Below, piece by piece: positions 1-8,633 of a stretch of DNA of 59,747 bases. Position numbers and translations under genes: made by a program. The notes under the pieces were generated by a model. It was not told the DNA's origin. It did not search any database and was given only the letters and a program-made list of their open reading frames with translations. How positions within the stretch are numbered: the stretch's first letter is position 1; every line of letters starts with the position of its first letter. Source of the DNA: Oscillospiraceae bacterium (GTDB lineage: Bacteria > Bacillota > Clostridia > Oscillospirales > Ruminococcaceae); contig JAFRAJ010000055.1 of the NCBI GenBank assembly GCA_017405465.1, positions 1 through 59,747 of the forward strand, written 5' to 3'.

Positions 1-15
1 ACCTGCATGCGCCAG

Positions 16-215
16 GAGAAGCACCTGCACCTTATCCACGTTATATAACCTGAATGCGGTACTTGCGGGCTGAGTCCCGGCAGGTCACTGAGTTCAGGCC
101 GAATGGTGGAAAGGCAGTCCGATGCCCCTAAAGGGCAACTGTCAGAATTGGCAGCAGTAGGAAGCACGCGAATTCATTCGTGTGAGGCTTCACGGATATC
201 AAAGCGTCTTTTCTC
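16..215 (+). ncRNA. Structured noncoding RNA of about 200 nt, family not identified
   Basis: The plus strand folds into a compact multibranched RNA. The closing helix is 16-20 with 211-215. A 9-bp helix joins 30-39 to 106-114 (one bulged A). Inside it, 49-54 pairs with 93-98, and 62-69 pairs with 76-84. A third arm pairs 115-118 with 138-141 and 123-127 with 133-137. A fourth arm pairs 161-172 with 177-191, including eight uninterrupted pairs. No reading frame explains this. It is not SRP RNA, tmRNA, RNase P RNA or 6S RNA, because none of their signature sequences is present. Size and multi-helix shape would suit the raiA motif of Bacillota, but I cannot confirm that from memory of the consensus. 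Confidence 0.55.
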
Positions 216-296
216 ATCATCTTTGTCTTCTCAGGATTACAGGTCGTTTTTAGTCATTCTATCATCGCTTAATGCTGCGCTCAATTACAGCATGCT

Positions 297-333
297 CAAA
301 GAAAGGGAGGCAGCTCCATACGAAGCTCCTCCC
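297..333 (-). terminator. Intrinsic terminator of the helicase gene
   Basis: On the minus strand the arms at 324-333 and 305-315 form a 10-bp hairpin (GGGAGG/CCTCCC plus AGCT/AGCT) followed by TTTCTTTG. It lies 15 bases after the helicase stop codon and separates that gene from the RNA at 16-215. Confidence 0.75.
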
Positions 334-347
334 TACGCTTTATATGA

Positions 348-2153
348 TCATTCCCGAAAACGGTAGCATCTCTCACAGATCCCGAAAGGATAACCGGCGG
401 GCAAAGGCCTGCCGCATCTGCTGCACTTGCGCTGCAGTTCTCCTTTCTCCTTCATCAGTTCCTTTATCAGTTCACATATTTTTTCCTTTTCTTCCACAGA
501 CCTGTCAGTCTGTCCTGTATACGATACCAGCTGATGATATATGTCATAAGCACGGTACTGCAGCTCACAGCCTTCCAGATCATCACAGTCAAACTGTGGT
601 TCAGGGATCACACGGCCTCCGATTATAGACTCCGCGCATCTTTTCCAGTACCCGACGAGCTCGCCGTTCTTTATGTCCACAGAACAGGTTATAAGGCCGT
701 ATATCAGTCTGATACTGTCCTTTGGGTATTCTCTTCCGAGAGTCTTGTACAGGAACTCCGCCTCCTCCATGTTCTCTCTTCTGAAGGCGCGGTTTCCCGG
801 TCTGGTCCTCCAGCCTTCCAGCAGTCCCTTCAGGGTATATCCGGAAGACAGTGTCTCCTGCGGGAAAGGTATATACAGTCTTCTGATCTGGTAGCTTGGA
901 GTCTCCAGGGCTGCCTTTACTCTTCCCGGATCGTCCATCGTGAGAACATATCCCTCGTCGTAGATCCCGTACCTGCCTGCTCTTCCCGCTATCTGCTTTA
1001 TCTCCGAGAAAGTCAGTTTTCTCCTCTGTGTACCGTCGAACTTGGTAACTGTCGAGAAGATGATCCTTTTTATCGGAAGGGATATGCCCATCCCTATGGC
1101 ATCGGTGGCTACTACCACCTGTGATTCTCCTTCCGTGAATCTTCTGACCTCCTCGCGTCTGGAACGCGGAGGGAGTGCTCCGTAGATCACGCTGGTCTTC
1201 ATTCCCCTGCGCTCGAGTCCCGCAGCTATATCGAGGACGTTCCTTCTCGTGAAGGCTATCACACAGTCGCCTCTTTCGATCTCATCCATACCGGTACACT
1301 CTCCGCTGAAGATCAGCGGCGCAAGGCGCTGGTGCCTGACGGTCTCGTATTCCTGCTCCATGTCCCTGATCATTTCCGTCACGATATTCTCAGCCTCCGG
1401 AGCCATGCAGATGTGGACCTCCGGTGCATTTACGAGACATATGGCTTTCGTCCAGTTTGCGCCTCTGTACGGGTCAGCGATCATCTGTGCCTCATCGATG
1501 ACAGCTATGTCATACTGCATACTGAAGTCACACAGCTCTATCGTGGAAGATACGAAGGCAGCTCCTTCTGTCCTTTCCTCCTCTTCTCCGGTCACGAGAT
1601 CACAGGGACATCCCAGATCGTTCAGCTTTTCAAACATCTCAAGAGCGAGAAGCCTCAGCGGGGCCAGATACGTTCCGCTCGAACACTGCGCCATGCGCAT
1701 TATCGAATCGTATGTCTTTCCGCTGTTCGTTTCTCCGACGTGGAGATAAAAGCGTCTTTTGATCTGCTTTCCCTTCTCGATATAATCATCCAGCGAGTAC
1801 GAGCCGAGAAAGTCCTGCAGCTCATTCAGGTGTTCCGCCTGTCTGAGTCTTTTCTCTCTCTTGCCTCTCCTTATCTCCTTCTTAGCTCTCTGTGTTGAGA
1901 GTATCATCTGAACTGTATGCCTCTTCCAGGCCTTCTGCCTGGTACCGTCTTTCCTGTATACCGGCACGTCATAATCAGGAACAGGAAAGAGCTTTTCTAT
2001 CGCTTCGGTATCGAGCCCGTACGTATTCCTCAGTTTTCCTTCTGTGACATAATCGCCATTCTTCTGTTTCATCTTCTTGTTTTTTATGTACTGCAGAAAC
2101 GCAGGATCTCCTTTTTCTTTCTTACTCCTATCTGCCCCTGCAGATAAGCCCAT
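348..2153 (-). CDS. SUV3-like superfamily 2 RNA helicase
   Basis: About 600 residues. Walker A is GETNSGKT (about residue 137), followed by the SUV3-typical APLRLLALEMFE and TGEEEE blocks, a DEAQM Walker B box, TDAIGMGISLP (motif V) and QIAGRAGRYG (motif VI). SUV3 relatives unwind structured RNA and work with exonucleases such as PNPase; pnp lies two genes upstream on the same strand, which fits an RNA-decay role, though this is inference. The C-terminus carries a four-cysteine ribbon (CSRC...CERC). The start is uncertain: the ATG at 2153 lies inside a hairpin and has only a weak ribosome site; the ATG for MKQKNG at about 2072 is an alternative. Confidence 0.85.
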   Translation of the reverse strand: MGLSAGADRSKKEKGDPAFLQYIKNKKMKQKNGDYVTEGKLRNTYGLDTEAIEKLFPVPDYDVPVYRKDGTRQKAWKRHTVQMILSTQRAKKEIRRGKREKRLRQAEHLNELQDFLGSYSLDDYIEKGKQIKRRFYLHVGETNSGKTYDSIMRMAQCSSGTYLAPLRLLALEMFEKLNDLGCPCDLVTGEEEERTEGAAFVSSTIELCDFSMQYDIAVIDEAQMIADPYRGANWTKAICLVNAPEVHICMAPEAENIVTEMIRDMEQEYETVRHQRLAPLIFSGECTGMDEIERGDCVIAFTRRNVLDIAAGLERRGMKTSVIYGALPPRSRREEVRRFTEGESQVVVATDAIGMGISLPIKRIIFSTVTKFDGTQRRKLTFSEIKQIAGRAGRYGIYDEGYVLTMDDPGRVKAALETPSYQIRRLYIPFPQETLSSGYTLKGLLEGWRTRPGNRAFRRENMEEAEFLYKTLGREYPKDSIRLIYGLITCSVDIKNGELVGYWKRCAESIIGGRVIPEPQFDCDDLEGCELQYRAYDIYHQLVSYTGQTDRSVEEKEKICELIKELMKEKGELQRKCSRCGRPLPAGYPFGICERCYRFRE

Positions 2154-2171
2154 CCTGACTGAGGATGGGCT
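2147..2171. promoter_or_regulatory. Perfect inverted repeat over the helicase start codon
   Basis: Arms 2147-2156 and 2162-2171 are perfectly complementary over 10 bp with a 5-base loop, and the first helicase ATG (2151-2153) is inside the left arm. No T-run follows on the minus strand, so a plain terminator for the upstream gene is less likely than an mRNA structure or an operator. Confidence 0.45.
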
Positions 2172-2203
2172 GTTCTTATGTCGTGGTGCTGCATCTTCTG
2201 ATA

Positions 2204-3841
2204 TCAGTCAAAACCAAAAGCTGTCAGATATACCATAGTTAAGAAACACGCCAGCCCGAACCAGAAAGCCAGGCTCGCAGGAGGAACAAAGATCACTCTG
2301 AGAACTTCTCTGATCCCCTCCTTAGTTATCCTGAAGCCGCTTCTTTCCCTGTATCTCTTCAGTTTTCCGTTCTCTTTTTTCTCATAGACCAGAGGTCTGT
2401 CGTACAGTTCCACGATCCCGAACTTGAGAAGATAGATCGGGACAGTCGGAACCGCTATGCAGAACCAGACTGCAGAGCCTCCCAGAGTCAGTTTCTCAAA
2501 GTCGAATCCGTTTATAAGCAATGCCAGTATTACCGGCAGGAAGAGTGCAGTCAGTGTGAGGCTCACCATCTTCAGGATCCTTCCGGGAGTTGCGAATCTC
2601 AGCACAACAGGTTTCCATGCGTCTTTGATTTTCCGGAAGAATACCGGCTCCTCCACCTTCCTCTCAAGGATGCTGTCATCCAGCACCAGGAGTCCGTGTT
2701 CCCTGCGGAAAGTCTTTCCCTCCGATGTGAATACCTTCCTGCCGGACACGACGGAGAATTTATTTCTTGTGGTATCGCTGTACAGACAGAGCGTGACTAT
2801 GATGAAGATTATTGCCGTGAGTCCGGTAATGAACAGTGCAGAACTGCTGTCTGCCCCGAACAGTCTCATGGAAAAGAACAGCACAGCGGAAAATGCCAGT
2901 GTGGCAAGAATAGCTTTGAACCACCAGGGCAGGAAATAATAGTGAGAGTCCCTTAGAGCTCTGACGCTGACTTTTCCTGTCTGGCCGTTCACTGCCGCCA
3001 TCATCCCGTCTTTCGAGACATAGTAGACAGGCAGCAGTGCGGGAAGTCTTACCGCTGAGCTGAGATCAGCATCAGTCTCCAGTTCTCTGGTCTGCATCAC
3101 CTTCGCGAGGGAAGGAGCGTAAGTCTGAGCGGTCTCGCTCTCCGCACGCTTTTCCATCTCTGAGTCAGTGATGTCCGATATCTTCACTCTGTGCCCCGCT
3201 ATAAAGGCGGGATCGAATTCCTGAAGCTGTCCGATGTCGAACGGCTCCATACCGTCCAGCAGAAGGTTGTCCAGCTGCTCAGATCTGTTGACGAATTCAT
3301 CGCTGACGAACCCTTCGCAGTCATACCGGCTGCCCCTGTCTATTCTGGCGACTCTCATATGCACCGGTCCGCGGATCATCTCATACGGGAGATAGAATCC
3401 CTTAAGTTCCGGAATGAGCTCTTCCAGTTTTCCGGCTTCCCTCCTGTTCCGGTTCTCTGCACACCACTGCGACAGCAGTTCCTTTGCTTCGCTCTCAGTC
3501 ACCCGGAAAGGCACCACACACTCCGGAAGTCTTTCATCATGAAGATACTTTTTCCTTACAAGAGCGCTCCCGCAGAACGCGCAGGTAGCCATAGCCTCAT
3601 TCTCTTCAAAAACGAGGTTCGCTCCGCAGCTGGGGCAGGAAGCCTGCATAAGGTCATATGACTTAAGAGAATCGTTTATCTTCTTCTGTTGCATCTCTCG
3701 GAAACCGTGTTTCTGCTGCAGCGCCTCATCTATGCTGACCTGTCCTCCGCAGTATCTGCACAGATACTGCTGCCTCACTATATCGAATTGTGCGGGTCCG
3801 CCGCATACCGGGCAGCGGATATCCGTGATCCTGTTATCCAC
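2204..3841 (-). CDS. Zinc-ribbon multipass membrane protein, function unknown
   Basis: 545 residues, GTG start preceded by AGGTGAGGAT. The N-terminus carries two CxxC pairs (CPVCGG and CRYCGG, residues 10-33) and a second ribbon (CPSCGA, CAFCGS, about 69-91). A middle soluble domain of about 200 residues follows, then two hydrophobic hairpins (about 300-350 and 420-475) and a final TM segment near the C-terminus. Related proteins are annotated only as TFIIB-type zinc-ribbon proteins. A TATACT -10 box lies upstream near 3875-3880. Nothing visible points to an enzyme; the ribbons suggest nucleic-acid or protein contact at the membrane. Confidence 0.8.
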   Translation of the reverse strand: MDNRITDIRCPVCGGPAQFDIVRQQYLCRYCGGQVSIDEALQQKHGFREMQQKKINDSLKSYDLMQASCPSCGANLVFEENEAMATCAFCGSALVRKKYLHDERLPECVVPFRVTESEAKELLSQWCAENRNRREAGKLEELIPELKGFYLPYEMIRGPVHMRVARIDRGSRYDCEGFVSDEFVNRSEQLDNLLLDGMEPFDIGQLQEFDPAFIAGHRVKISDITDSEMEKRAESETAQTYAPSLAKVMQTRELETDADLSSAVRLPALLPVYYVSKDGMMAAVNGQTGKVSVRALRDSHYYFLPWWFKAILATLAFSAVLFFSMRLFGADSSSALFITGLTAIIFIIVTLCLYSDTTRNKFSVVSGRKVFTSEGKTFRREHGLLVLDDSILERKVEEPVFFRKIKDAWKPVVLRFATPGRILKMVSLTLTALFLPVILALLINGFDFEKLTLGGSAVWFCIAVPTVPIYLLKFGIVELYDRPLVYEKKENGKLKRYRERSGFRITKEGIREVLRVIFVPPASLAFWFGLACFLTMVYLTAFGFD

Positions 3842-3929
3842 CGTATCCTCACCTCTGTACTATTCCTGAATATAGTATAAGCGAAACATGCCCTGCTGTT
3901 CGAGAGACCCTCAGACTCCAGACAAAAAG

Positions 3930-3955
3930 AAAAAAGAGCCTTGCGGCTCTTTTCC
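3930..3955. terminator. Bidirectional terminator downstream of pnp
   Basis: Arms 3935-3940 (AGAGCC) and 3945-3950 (GGCTCT) are extended by A/T pairs on both sides, giving U-runs whichever strand is read. It ends the pnp transcript just after the stop codon. Confidence 0.85.
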
Positions 3956-3968
3956 TTTATTATAAGAC

Positions 3969-6080
3969 TCAGTCTTCCTTCTTGGCTGCCTTGATGGCTG
4001 CGATGGCGTCTTTGCGGGAAAGATCTATTCCTTTTTCGCTGATCTTAATGACCTTGACAGGGATGATATCTCCGATGCTGACGACGTCCTCGGTCTTCTC
4101 GACTCTGTGATCATCCAGCTTGCTGATATGTACCAGTCCTTCTTTTCCGGGAGCGATCTCGACCTTCGCACCGATAGGCAGGATCCTCGTGACTTTTCCG
4201 TAGTACATGGAACCGATCTCCGGATCTGTTACGATAGTCTGGATTATGCTGAGAGCTCTTCTGACTCCTTCGCTGTTTTTGCCGGATACATAGACATGTC
4301 CGTCTTCTTCCACATCGATGGTGACTTCGCACTCCGCGCAGATCTTCTTGATGACCGCGCCGCCCTTTCCGATGACATCGGCGATCTTGTCGACGTCGAT
4401 GACCATGCCCTCCAGCTTGGGAGCATAGGGTGAGAGCTCCTTGCGGGGTTCCGGAATGGCCTTGAGCATGATCTCATCAAGGATGTAGAAACGTGCCTTT
4501 TCGCACTTCTCAAGGGCTTCCTTGATTATGTCATATGTAAGACCGTCGATCTTGAGGTCCATCTGGATGGATGTGATGCCCTTCTTTGTTCCGGCGACCT
4601 TGAAGTCCATATCGCCGAAGAAGTCTTCTACTCCCTGGATGTCTACCATGGTCATCCAGCGGTCTTCCTCAGTGATGAGTCCGCAGGAGATACCGGCAAC
4701 AGGTGCCTTGATCGGCACGCCGGCGTCCATGAGAGCGAGGGTGCTTCCGCATACGGATCCCTGTGAAGTGGAGCCGTTGGAGGAAAGGACTTCAGAGACC
4801 AGTCTTATCGCATAGGGGAACTCTTCCTTTGAGGGGATGACGGGCAGCAGGGATCTCTCTGCAAGCGCGCCGTGTCCGATCTCTCTGCGGCCGGGTCCGC
4901 GGCTGGGACGGGTCTCTCCGACGGAATAACTGGGCATATTGTAGTGATGCATATAGCGCTTCTCTGTCTGGTCATCGATGCCGTCAAGAAGCTGCGCCAT
5001 ATCGAGCATTCCAAGTGTGCAGGTGGTGAGAACCTGTGTCTGTCCTCTGGTGAACAGTCCGCTTCCGTGTACTCTGGGAAGTACTCCCACTTCGGAAGCC
5101 AGCGGGCGTATATCATTGATACCGCGGCCGTCTACGCGCTTTCCATCATCCAGCAGCCATCTGCGGACCACGTATTTCTGGAGCTTGTAGAGAGCGTCGT
5201 CGATGATAGCTGTATTGTCTTCGTACTGCTCGTCGAATGCTGCGTGAACTTCGTCATAGATAGGAAGCAGTGCCGCGTCACGTACCAGCTTGTCATCGGT
5301 ATCCATCGCTGCGCGGACCTTCTCGACAGCCATATCCTTTACTGCCTCAAAGAGGTCATGAGGAACGTCCTTGCTCTCGAAGGGGATCTTTTCCTTGCCG
5401 ATCTCGCTAACGATGCTGTTGATGAATCTAACGATCTCCTTGTTGACCTTGTCGCCTTCTACTATGGCATTGAACATGGTCTCATTGTCCACTTCGTTGG
5501 CGCCTGCCTCGATCATGACGACCTTCTCGGCGCTGCTGACGACTGTGAGCTGCAGATCGTTGTGCTCGTTCTGTTCATGTGTGGGGTTGATGACGATCTC
5601 TCCGTCCACGAGACCTACTGAAACACCTGCGACAGGTCCGTTCCACGGTACATCGGAGATCGCGATCGCGATGGATGATCCGATGAGTCCGGTGATCTCG
5701 GGTGAGCAGTCGGGATCGACTGACATGACTGTCATCACGACTGCCACGTCATTGCGCATATCCTTGGGGAACAGGGGACGCAGCGGGCGGTCTACTACTC
5801 TGGATGCCAGAGTGGCCTTCTCACTGGCGCGTCCTTCTCTTCTCAGGAAGCTTCCGGGGATCTTTCCCACGGAATAGAGTTTTTCCTCAAAGTCCACTGA
5901 AAGGGGGAAATAATCGATGCCCTCTCTGGGCTTGGGGCTCATGGTGACTGTGCAGAGGACTCTTGTGTCCCCGTAGCTGCACATCACGGCTGCGTTAGCG
6001 AGGAGAGCGAGTTTGCCGGATTCCACACGGAATTTGCGGCCTGCTATCTCTGTCTCGAAAACACGGTAATTCTCGAACAT
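3969..6080 (-). CDS. pnp: Polyribonucleotide nucleotidyltransferase (PNPase)
   Basis: 703 residues, the normal PNPase length. Two RNase PH-like domains (SMSPKPREGIDYFPLSVDFEE... in the first; the second with GLFTRGQTQVL and FGDMDFKVAGT) flank an alpha-helical linker. A KH domain (IGKGGAVIKKI, about residue 560) and a C-terminal S1 domain (GKVTRILPIGAKVEI, about 620) follow. It degrades RNA 3' to 5' with phosphate, and its partner in many bacteria is an RNA helicase, one of which lies downstream here. The start has GGAGG 9 bases upstream. A long hairpin in the leader (6110-6176) is a likely autoregulatory RNase III site. Confidence 0.98.
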   Translation of the reverse strand: MFENYRVFETEIAGRKFRVESGKLALLANAAVMCSYGDTRVLCTVTMSPKPREGIDYFPLSVDFEEKLYSVGKIPGSFLRREGRASEKATLASRVVDRPLRPLFPKDMRNDVAVVMTVMSVDPDCSPEITGLIGSSIAIAISDVPWNGPVAGVSVGLVDGEIVINPTHEQNEHNDLQLTVVSSAEKVVMIEAGANEVDNETMFNAIVEGDKVNKEIVRFINSIVSEIGKEKIPFESKDVPHDLFEAVKDMAVEKVRAAMDTDDKLVRDAALLPIYDEVHAAFDEQYEDNTAIIDDALYKLQKYVVRRWLLDDGKRVDGRGINDIRPLASEVGVLPRVHGSGLFTRGQTQVLTTCTLGMLDMAQLLDGIDDQTEKRYMHHYNMPSYSVGETRPSRGPGRREIGHGALAERSLLPVIPSKEEFPYAIRLVSEVLSSNGSTSQGSVCGSTLALMDAGVPIKAPVAGISCGLITEEDRWMTMVDIQGVEDFFGDMDFKVAGTKKGITSIQMDLKIDGLTYDIIKEALEKCEKARFYILDEIMLKAIPEPRKELSPYAPKLEGMVIDVDKIADVIGKGGAVIKKICAECEVTIDVEEDGHVYVSGKNSEGVRRALSIIQTIVTDPEIGSMYYGKVTRILPIGAKVEIAPGKEGLVHISKLDDHRVEKTEDVVSIGDIIPVKVIKISEKGIDLSRKDAIAAIKAAKKED

Positions 6081-6109
6081 GTGTTGCTACCTCCGTAGTT
6101 TGTTGTCCC

Positions 6110-6176
6110 GTACGGTTTCGCAACGACTCCGGCGCTCTTTCGAAAAAAAGCGCTCGAGTCACTGCAAAACCCGTAC
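6110..6176 (-). promoter_or_regulatory. Long stem-loop in the pnp leader
   Basis: Arms 6110-6136 and 6149-6176 form a stem of about 26 pairs on the minus-strand RNA, with one bulge, one mismatch and several G-U pairs that would be mismatches on the plus strand. That asymmetry argues for selection on the minus transcript. It lies between the rpsO terminator and the pnp ribosome site, the same place as the RNase III hairpin used by E. coli PNPase to control its own mRNA. Confidence 0.7.
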
Positions 6177-6201
6177 AAGAATTGTTGTTTAATTTTGTAA
6201 A

Positions 6202-6232
6202 GGCAGACACGTATGGCCGCGTCTGCCTTTTT
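6202..6232 (-). terminator. Intrinsic terminator of rpsO
   Basis: Arms 6202-6211 and 6218-6227 pair over 10 bp (one G-U on the minus strand). Short T-runs lie on both sides. It stands 15 bases after the rpsO stop codon. Confidence 0.8.
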
Positions 6233-6241
6233 CGTACCTTC

Positions 6242-6502
6242 TTATTTACGAAGACCGAGCTTCGCAACTATTGCACGGTAACGCTCGACGTCTTTCTTCT
6301 GCAGGTAAGCGAGAAGTCTGCGGCGGCGTCCTACCATCTTGAGCAGTCCCAGATAGCTGTGCTTATCCTGCGGATGCTGCTTGAGGTGCTCGTTAAGATG
6401 GTTGATGCGGTTGGTCAGGAGTGCGACCTGGACCTCGGGAGAACCGGTATCGGCCTCTGTCAGGCGGGCGGACTCGATGACTTCCTTTTTGTCCTTAAGC
6501 AT
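6242..6502 (-). CDS. rpsO: Ribosomal protein S15
   Basis: 86 residues with the full S15 sequence signature: [23 protein letters not shown] followed in separate helices by [22 protein letters not shown] and the C-terminal [13 protein letters not shown]15 binds 16S rRNA early in 30S assembly. AAAGGAG lies before the start. It is transcribed from its own promoter (6619-6648), with about 110 nt of leader that could bind S15, and is followed by pnp as in many bacteria. Confidence 0.98.
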   Translation of the reverse strand: MLKDKKEVIESARLTEADTGSPEVQVALLTNRINHLNEHLKQHPQDKHSYLGLLKMVGRRRRLLAYLQKKDVERYRAIVAKLGLRK

Positions 6503-6612
6503 GATTATTCTCCTTTCTCATTCATTCGCCGTGACTCAGGGACAGGTATCAGGAGAACCCGTTCGGGGATCCGCCAGTCTCCGGGTCAAGGTATACGCCT
6601 TTTTTCAGCGCG
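6503..6612 (-). promoter_or_regulatory. rpsO 5' leader, candidate S15 autoregulatory RNA
   Basis: The untranslated leader is GC-rich and contains complementary blocks on the minus-strand RNA (for example GACCCG with CGGGTT, and GGAGA with TCTCC) ahead of the ribosome site. S15 leaders of several unrelated folds are known to repress rpsO translation. I see pairing potential but no exact match to a named S15 leader class. Confidence 0.35.
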
Positions 6613-6618
6613 AAGGGT

Positions 6619-6648
6619 ATTATAACACAGCAAAAATGCTGTGTGCAA
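6619..6648 (-). promoter_or_regulatory. rpsO promoter with palindromic spacer
   Basis: Minus strand: TTGCAC (6643-6648), 18 bases, TATAAT (6619-6624). The spacer is almost filled by a perfect 8-bp inverted repeat, ACACAGCA (6625-6632) against TGCTGTGT (6637-6644). The repeat could also act as a terminator for the sortase gene upstream. Confidence 0.75.
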
Positions 6649-6674
6649 CATAAAATTCAGACACTTTACGCGGT

Positions 6675-7655
6675 TCAGGCGCTGTTTCTGAGCACTCCGT
6701 GCAGCACGTACTTGGCGTTGTCGAATGCGCTGGAACAGGTAGAGAGCGTCAGTATCCTGTCAGATGATGACGGTGTGAATCCCGCTGAAAAATCTGACTT
6801 TGAGATCTGAGAAGCTATCCAGTCTTCAAATTCCTCGTCTGTCCTGAACCTGAGGTCCCATCCGTCTCCGCTGTTGGAAGTCGTATATCCTGCAAAGAAC
6901 TCGACGACATAGTTGCCGGAAGGAGTATACAGAAGACCGTATGTGTGGCCGTCGTAATAGCTCTGGTTCTTATAGTTGTTGATATTGGTGAACATAGTGC
7001 CGTTGCCCATCTGATGGCCGTAAAGGATGCTGTGCTTGGAGGAAAAGTTCGATGAGTTCCTGTAATCGAGGAATATCCCTCCGCCGGCGTTGTACTCCTT
7101 ATTGAACATATGCCTCAGATAGTATGAGTTATCGCCGCTCTGGGCGATCGGATAGTTGATCTTGGTATTAGGGATCTGTATCCATCCTACGACATCGCTG
7201 TTTATCTCTCCAAGTGCAGCGAAATCTGCTCCGATGTTCTGAAGCTGACGGTACAGATCTGCCTTTACCTCTTCCTGATCATCCATGGAGATGGTCTCTG
7301 TCTGCTGATTCGCATCATCTCCGGAAGAAGGCAGCTGTCCAGGGACATATACGTCAACATACTGTTCCAGTTCGCCGTAGGCAGACTTCCCGTGATCGAA
7401 CGACTGCTGCTTGGTGAGCAGCTGAGACAGTGAAAAGACTCCTACCATTAAGATGAGCATGATGAGGTACGGCGGATGAAACGGGTTCCTGTCCCCTCTG
7501 CCGCTTTTTTCATGCGTCTCTTCTGCTGAAAGCTCTTCTGGAATCTCTGTTTCCGGAAACTCCTCTTTCGCCTCCTCCGTGAGGATGGTCTGATCCTCTT
7601 TCAGGATATCGTCCTGCGCACTCGCTGTATTCTTTTTTGTCCAGGGAAATTTCAT
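6675..7655 (-). CDS. Class B-type sortase
   Basis: 326 residues. A charged cytoplasmic N-terminus of about 65 residues is followed by one TM segment (PPYLIMLILMVGVFSLSQLL), an acidic stalk and the sortase domain. Catalytic residues are visible: His in ILYGHQMGNGTMF, Cys in LTLSTCSS, and Arg in HGVLRNSA at the extreme C-terminus. Sortases cut a cell-wall sorting signal and join the protein to peptidoglycan or a pilin. No substrate with an LPxTG- or NPxTN-like tail is in the window, so the target is unknown. It is the last gene of the nus-infB transcription unit, 46 bases after ribF. Confidence 0.9.
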   Translation of the reverse strand: MKFPWTKKNTASAQDDILKEDQTILTEEAKEEFPETEIPEELSAEETHEKSGRGDRNPFHPPYLIMLILMVGVFSLSQLLTKQQSFDHGKSAYGELEQYVDVYVPGQLPSSGDDANQQTETISMDDQEEVKADLYRQLQNIGADFAALGEINSDVVGWIQIPNTKINYPIAQSGDNSYYLRHMFNKEYNAGGGIFLDYRNSSNFSSKHSILYGHQMGNGTMFTNINNYKNQSYYDGHTYGLLYTPSGNYVVEFFAGYTTSNSGDGWDLRFRTDEEFEDWIASQISKSDFSAGFTPSSSDRILTLSTCSSAFDNAKYVLHGVLRNSA

Positions 7656-7701
7656 TCTTTTTTCAGCGTTCCTCTCAGCCCGGTATCGTCTGAAATATCC
7701 G

Positions 7702-8616
7702 TTATCCGATGATAAGGGTCTTTGCGAGTTCTATGTTCTGGTTGACTTTCTCCACAAGCTCCTCTACTGAGTCGAACTTCTGTTCCGGTCTTACGAACTT
7801 GAGGAGCGTGACGTTTATATCAAACCCGTATATATCCTGATCCAGATCTATCATGTAGGTCTCAACGACCGCCTGTTCATCCTCTGTGAGGGTAGGTCTT
7901 GTCCCGATATTGGTGATCCCGCGGAAGACCATACCGTCTATGAATGTATCTGAGATATATACGCCTTTCTGCGGGAGTACGCACTCTTCCGGAAACAGGA
8001 CGTTTGCAGTCGGGAATCCCAGGTCCCTCGCCACGTGGTTTCCGTGAATGACAGTTCCTTCCACCCCGTAATTATATCCGAGCATCCTGTTTACTGCCTG
8101 GATGTTTCCCTTTTCGAGCTCGGCCTTGATCCTTGTGGTAGATATCCTGTCCCCGTCCATCATCACAGGATCTACAGTGACCACCTGGATGCCGTAAGGT
8201 CCGCAGTACTTAGCCAGTTCCTTGACGCCGCACTCTCTGTTCTTTCCGAACCTGAAATCCTTTCCGCACACTACTACGGCTGCATTGAGACACTTTCCGG
8301 TCAGTATGTTCTCAACGAACTCCTTTCCGGTCATATCGCATATATCCTCGAAAGCAGGAGACACATAATACTCTATGCCAAGGGATGCGATCTGCTTCTT
8401 TTTGGTTCTCAGCGGGATAAGATCCTTCTTTCCCTTACCGGAAGCCCTCCTGGCGCCCATCTCAAAGGTGAACACTGCAGGAAACAGCTCCATCTCTTTT
8501 GCATATCTCACCGCTGTGTCAAGTATCAGCCTGTGGCCGAGATGAACTGCGTCGAAATAGCCTATCGCCACTGCCGTTTTTAAGTTCAGCGGCTCAAGTT
8601 TTACAGTTTCTGTCAA
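7702..8616 (-). CDS. ribF: Bifunctional riboflavin kinase/FAD synthetase
   Basis: 304 residues. The N-terminal nucleotidyltransferase domain shows GYFDAVHLGHRLIL (the HxGH-type nucleotide site) and later ISTTRIKAELEKG. The C-terminal riboflavin kinase domain has VIHGNHVARDLGFPTANV and GVYIS. It makes FMN and then FAD from riboflavin. It follows truB in the usual Bacillota order, with a 17-base gap. Confidence 0.97.
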   Translation of the reverse strand: MTETVKLEPLNLKTAVAIGYFDAVHLGHRLILDTAVRYAKEMELFPAVFTFEMGARRASGKGKKDLIPLRTKKKQIASLGIEYYVSPAFEDICDMTGKEFVENILTGKCLNAAVVVCGKDFRFGKNRECGVKELAKYCGPYGIQVVTVDPVMMDGDRISTTRIKAELEKGNIQAVNRMLGYNYGVEGTVIHGNHVARDLGFPTANVLFPEECVLPQKGVYISDTFIDGMVFRGITNIGTRPTLTEDEQAVVETYMIDLDQDIYGFDINVTLLKFVRPEQKFDSVEELVEKVNQNIELAKTLIIG

Positions 8617-8633
8617 ATAAGATTACCTCTCTG

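Noticed and set aside
16..215. SRP RNA, tmRNA, RNase P or 6S RNA
   Set aside because: The signature sequences (GGTCCGGAAGGAAGC, GGTTCGATTCC tail, GAGGAAAGTCC and ACAGAAA) are absent.
4872..5621. 249-residue plus-strand frame inside pnp
   Set aside because: Antisense to a conserved gene with no ribosome site and no recognisable domain.
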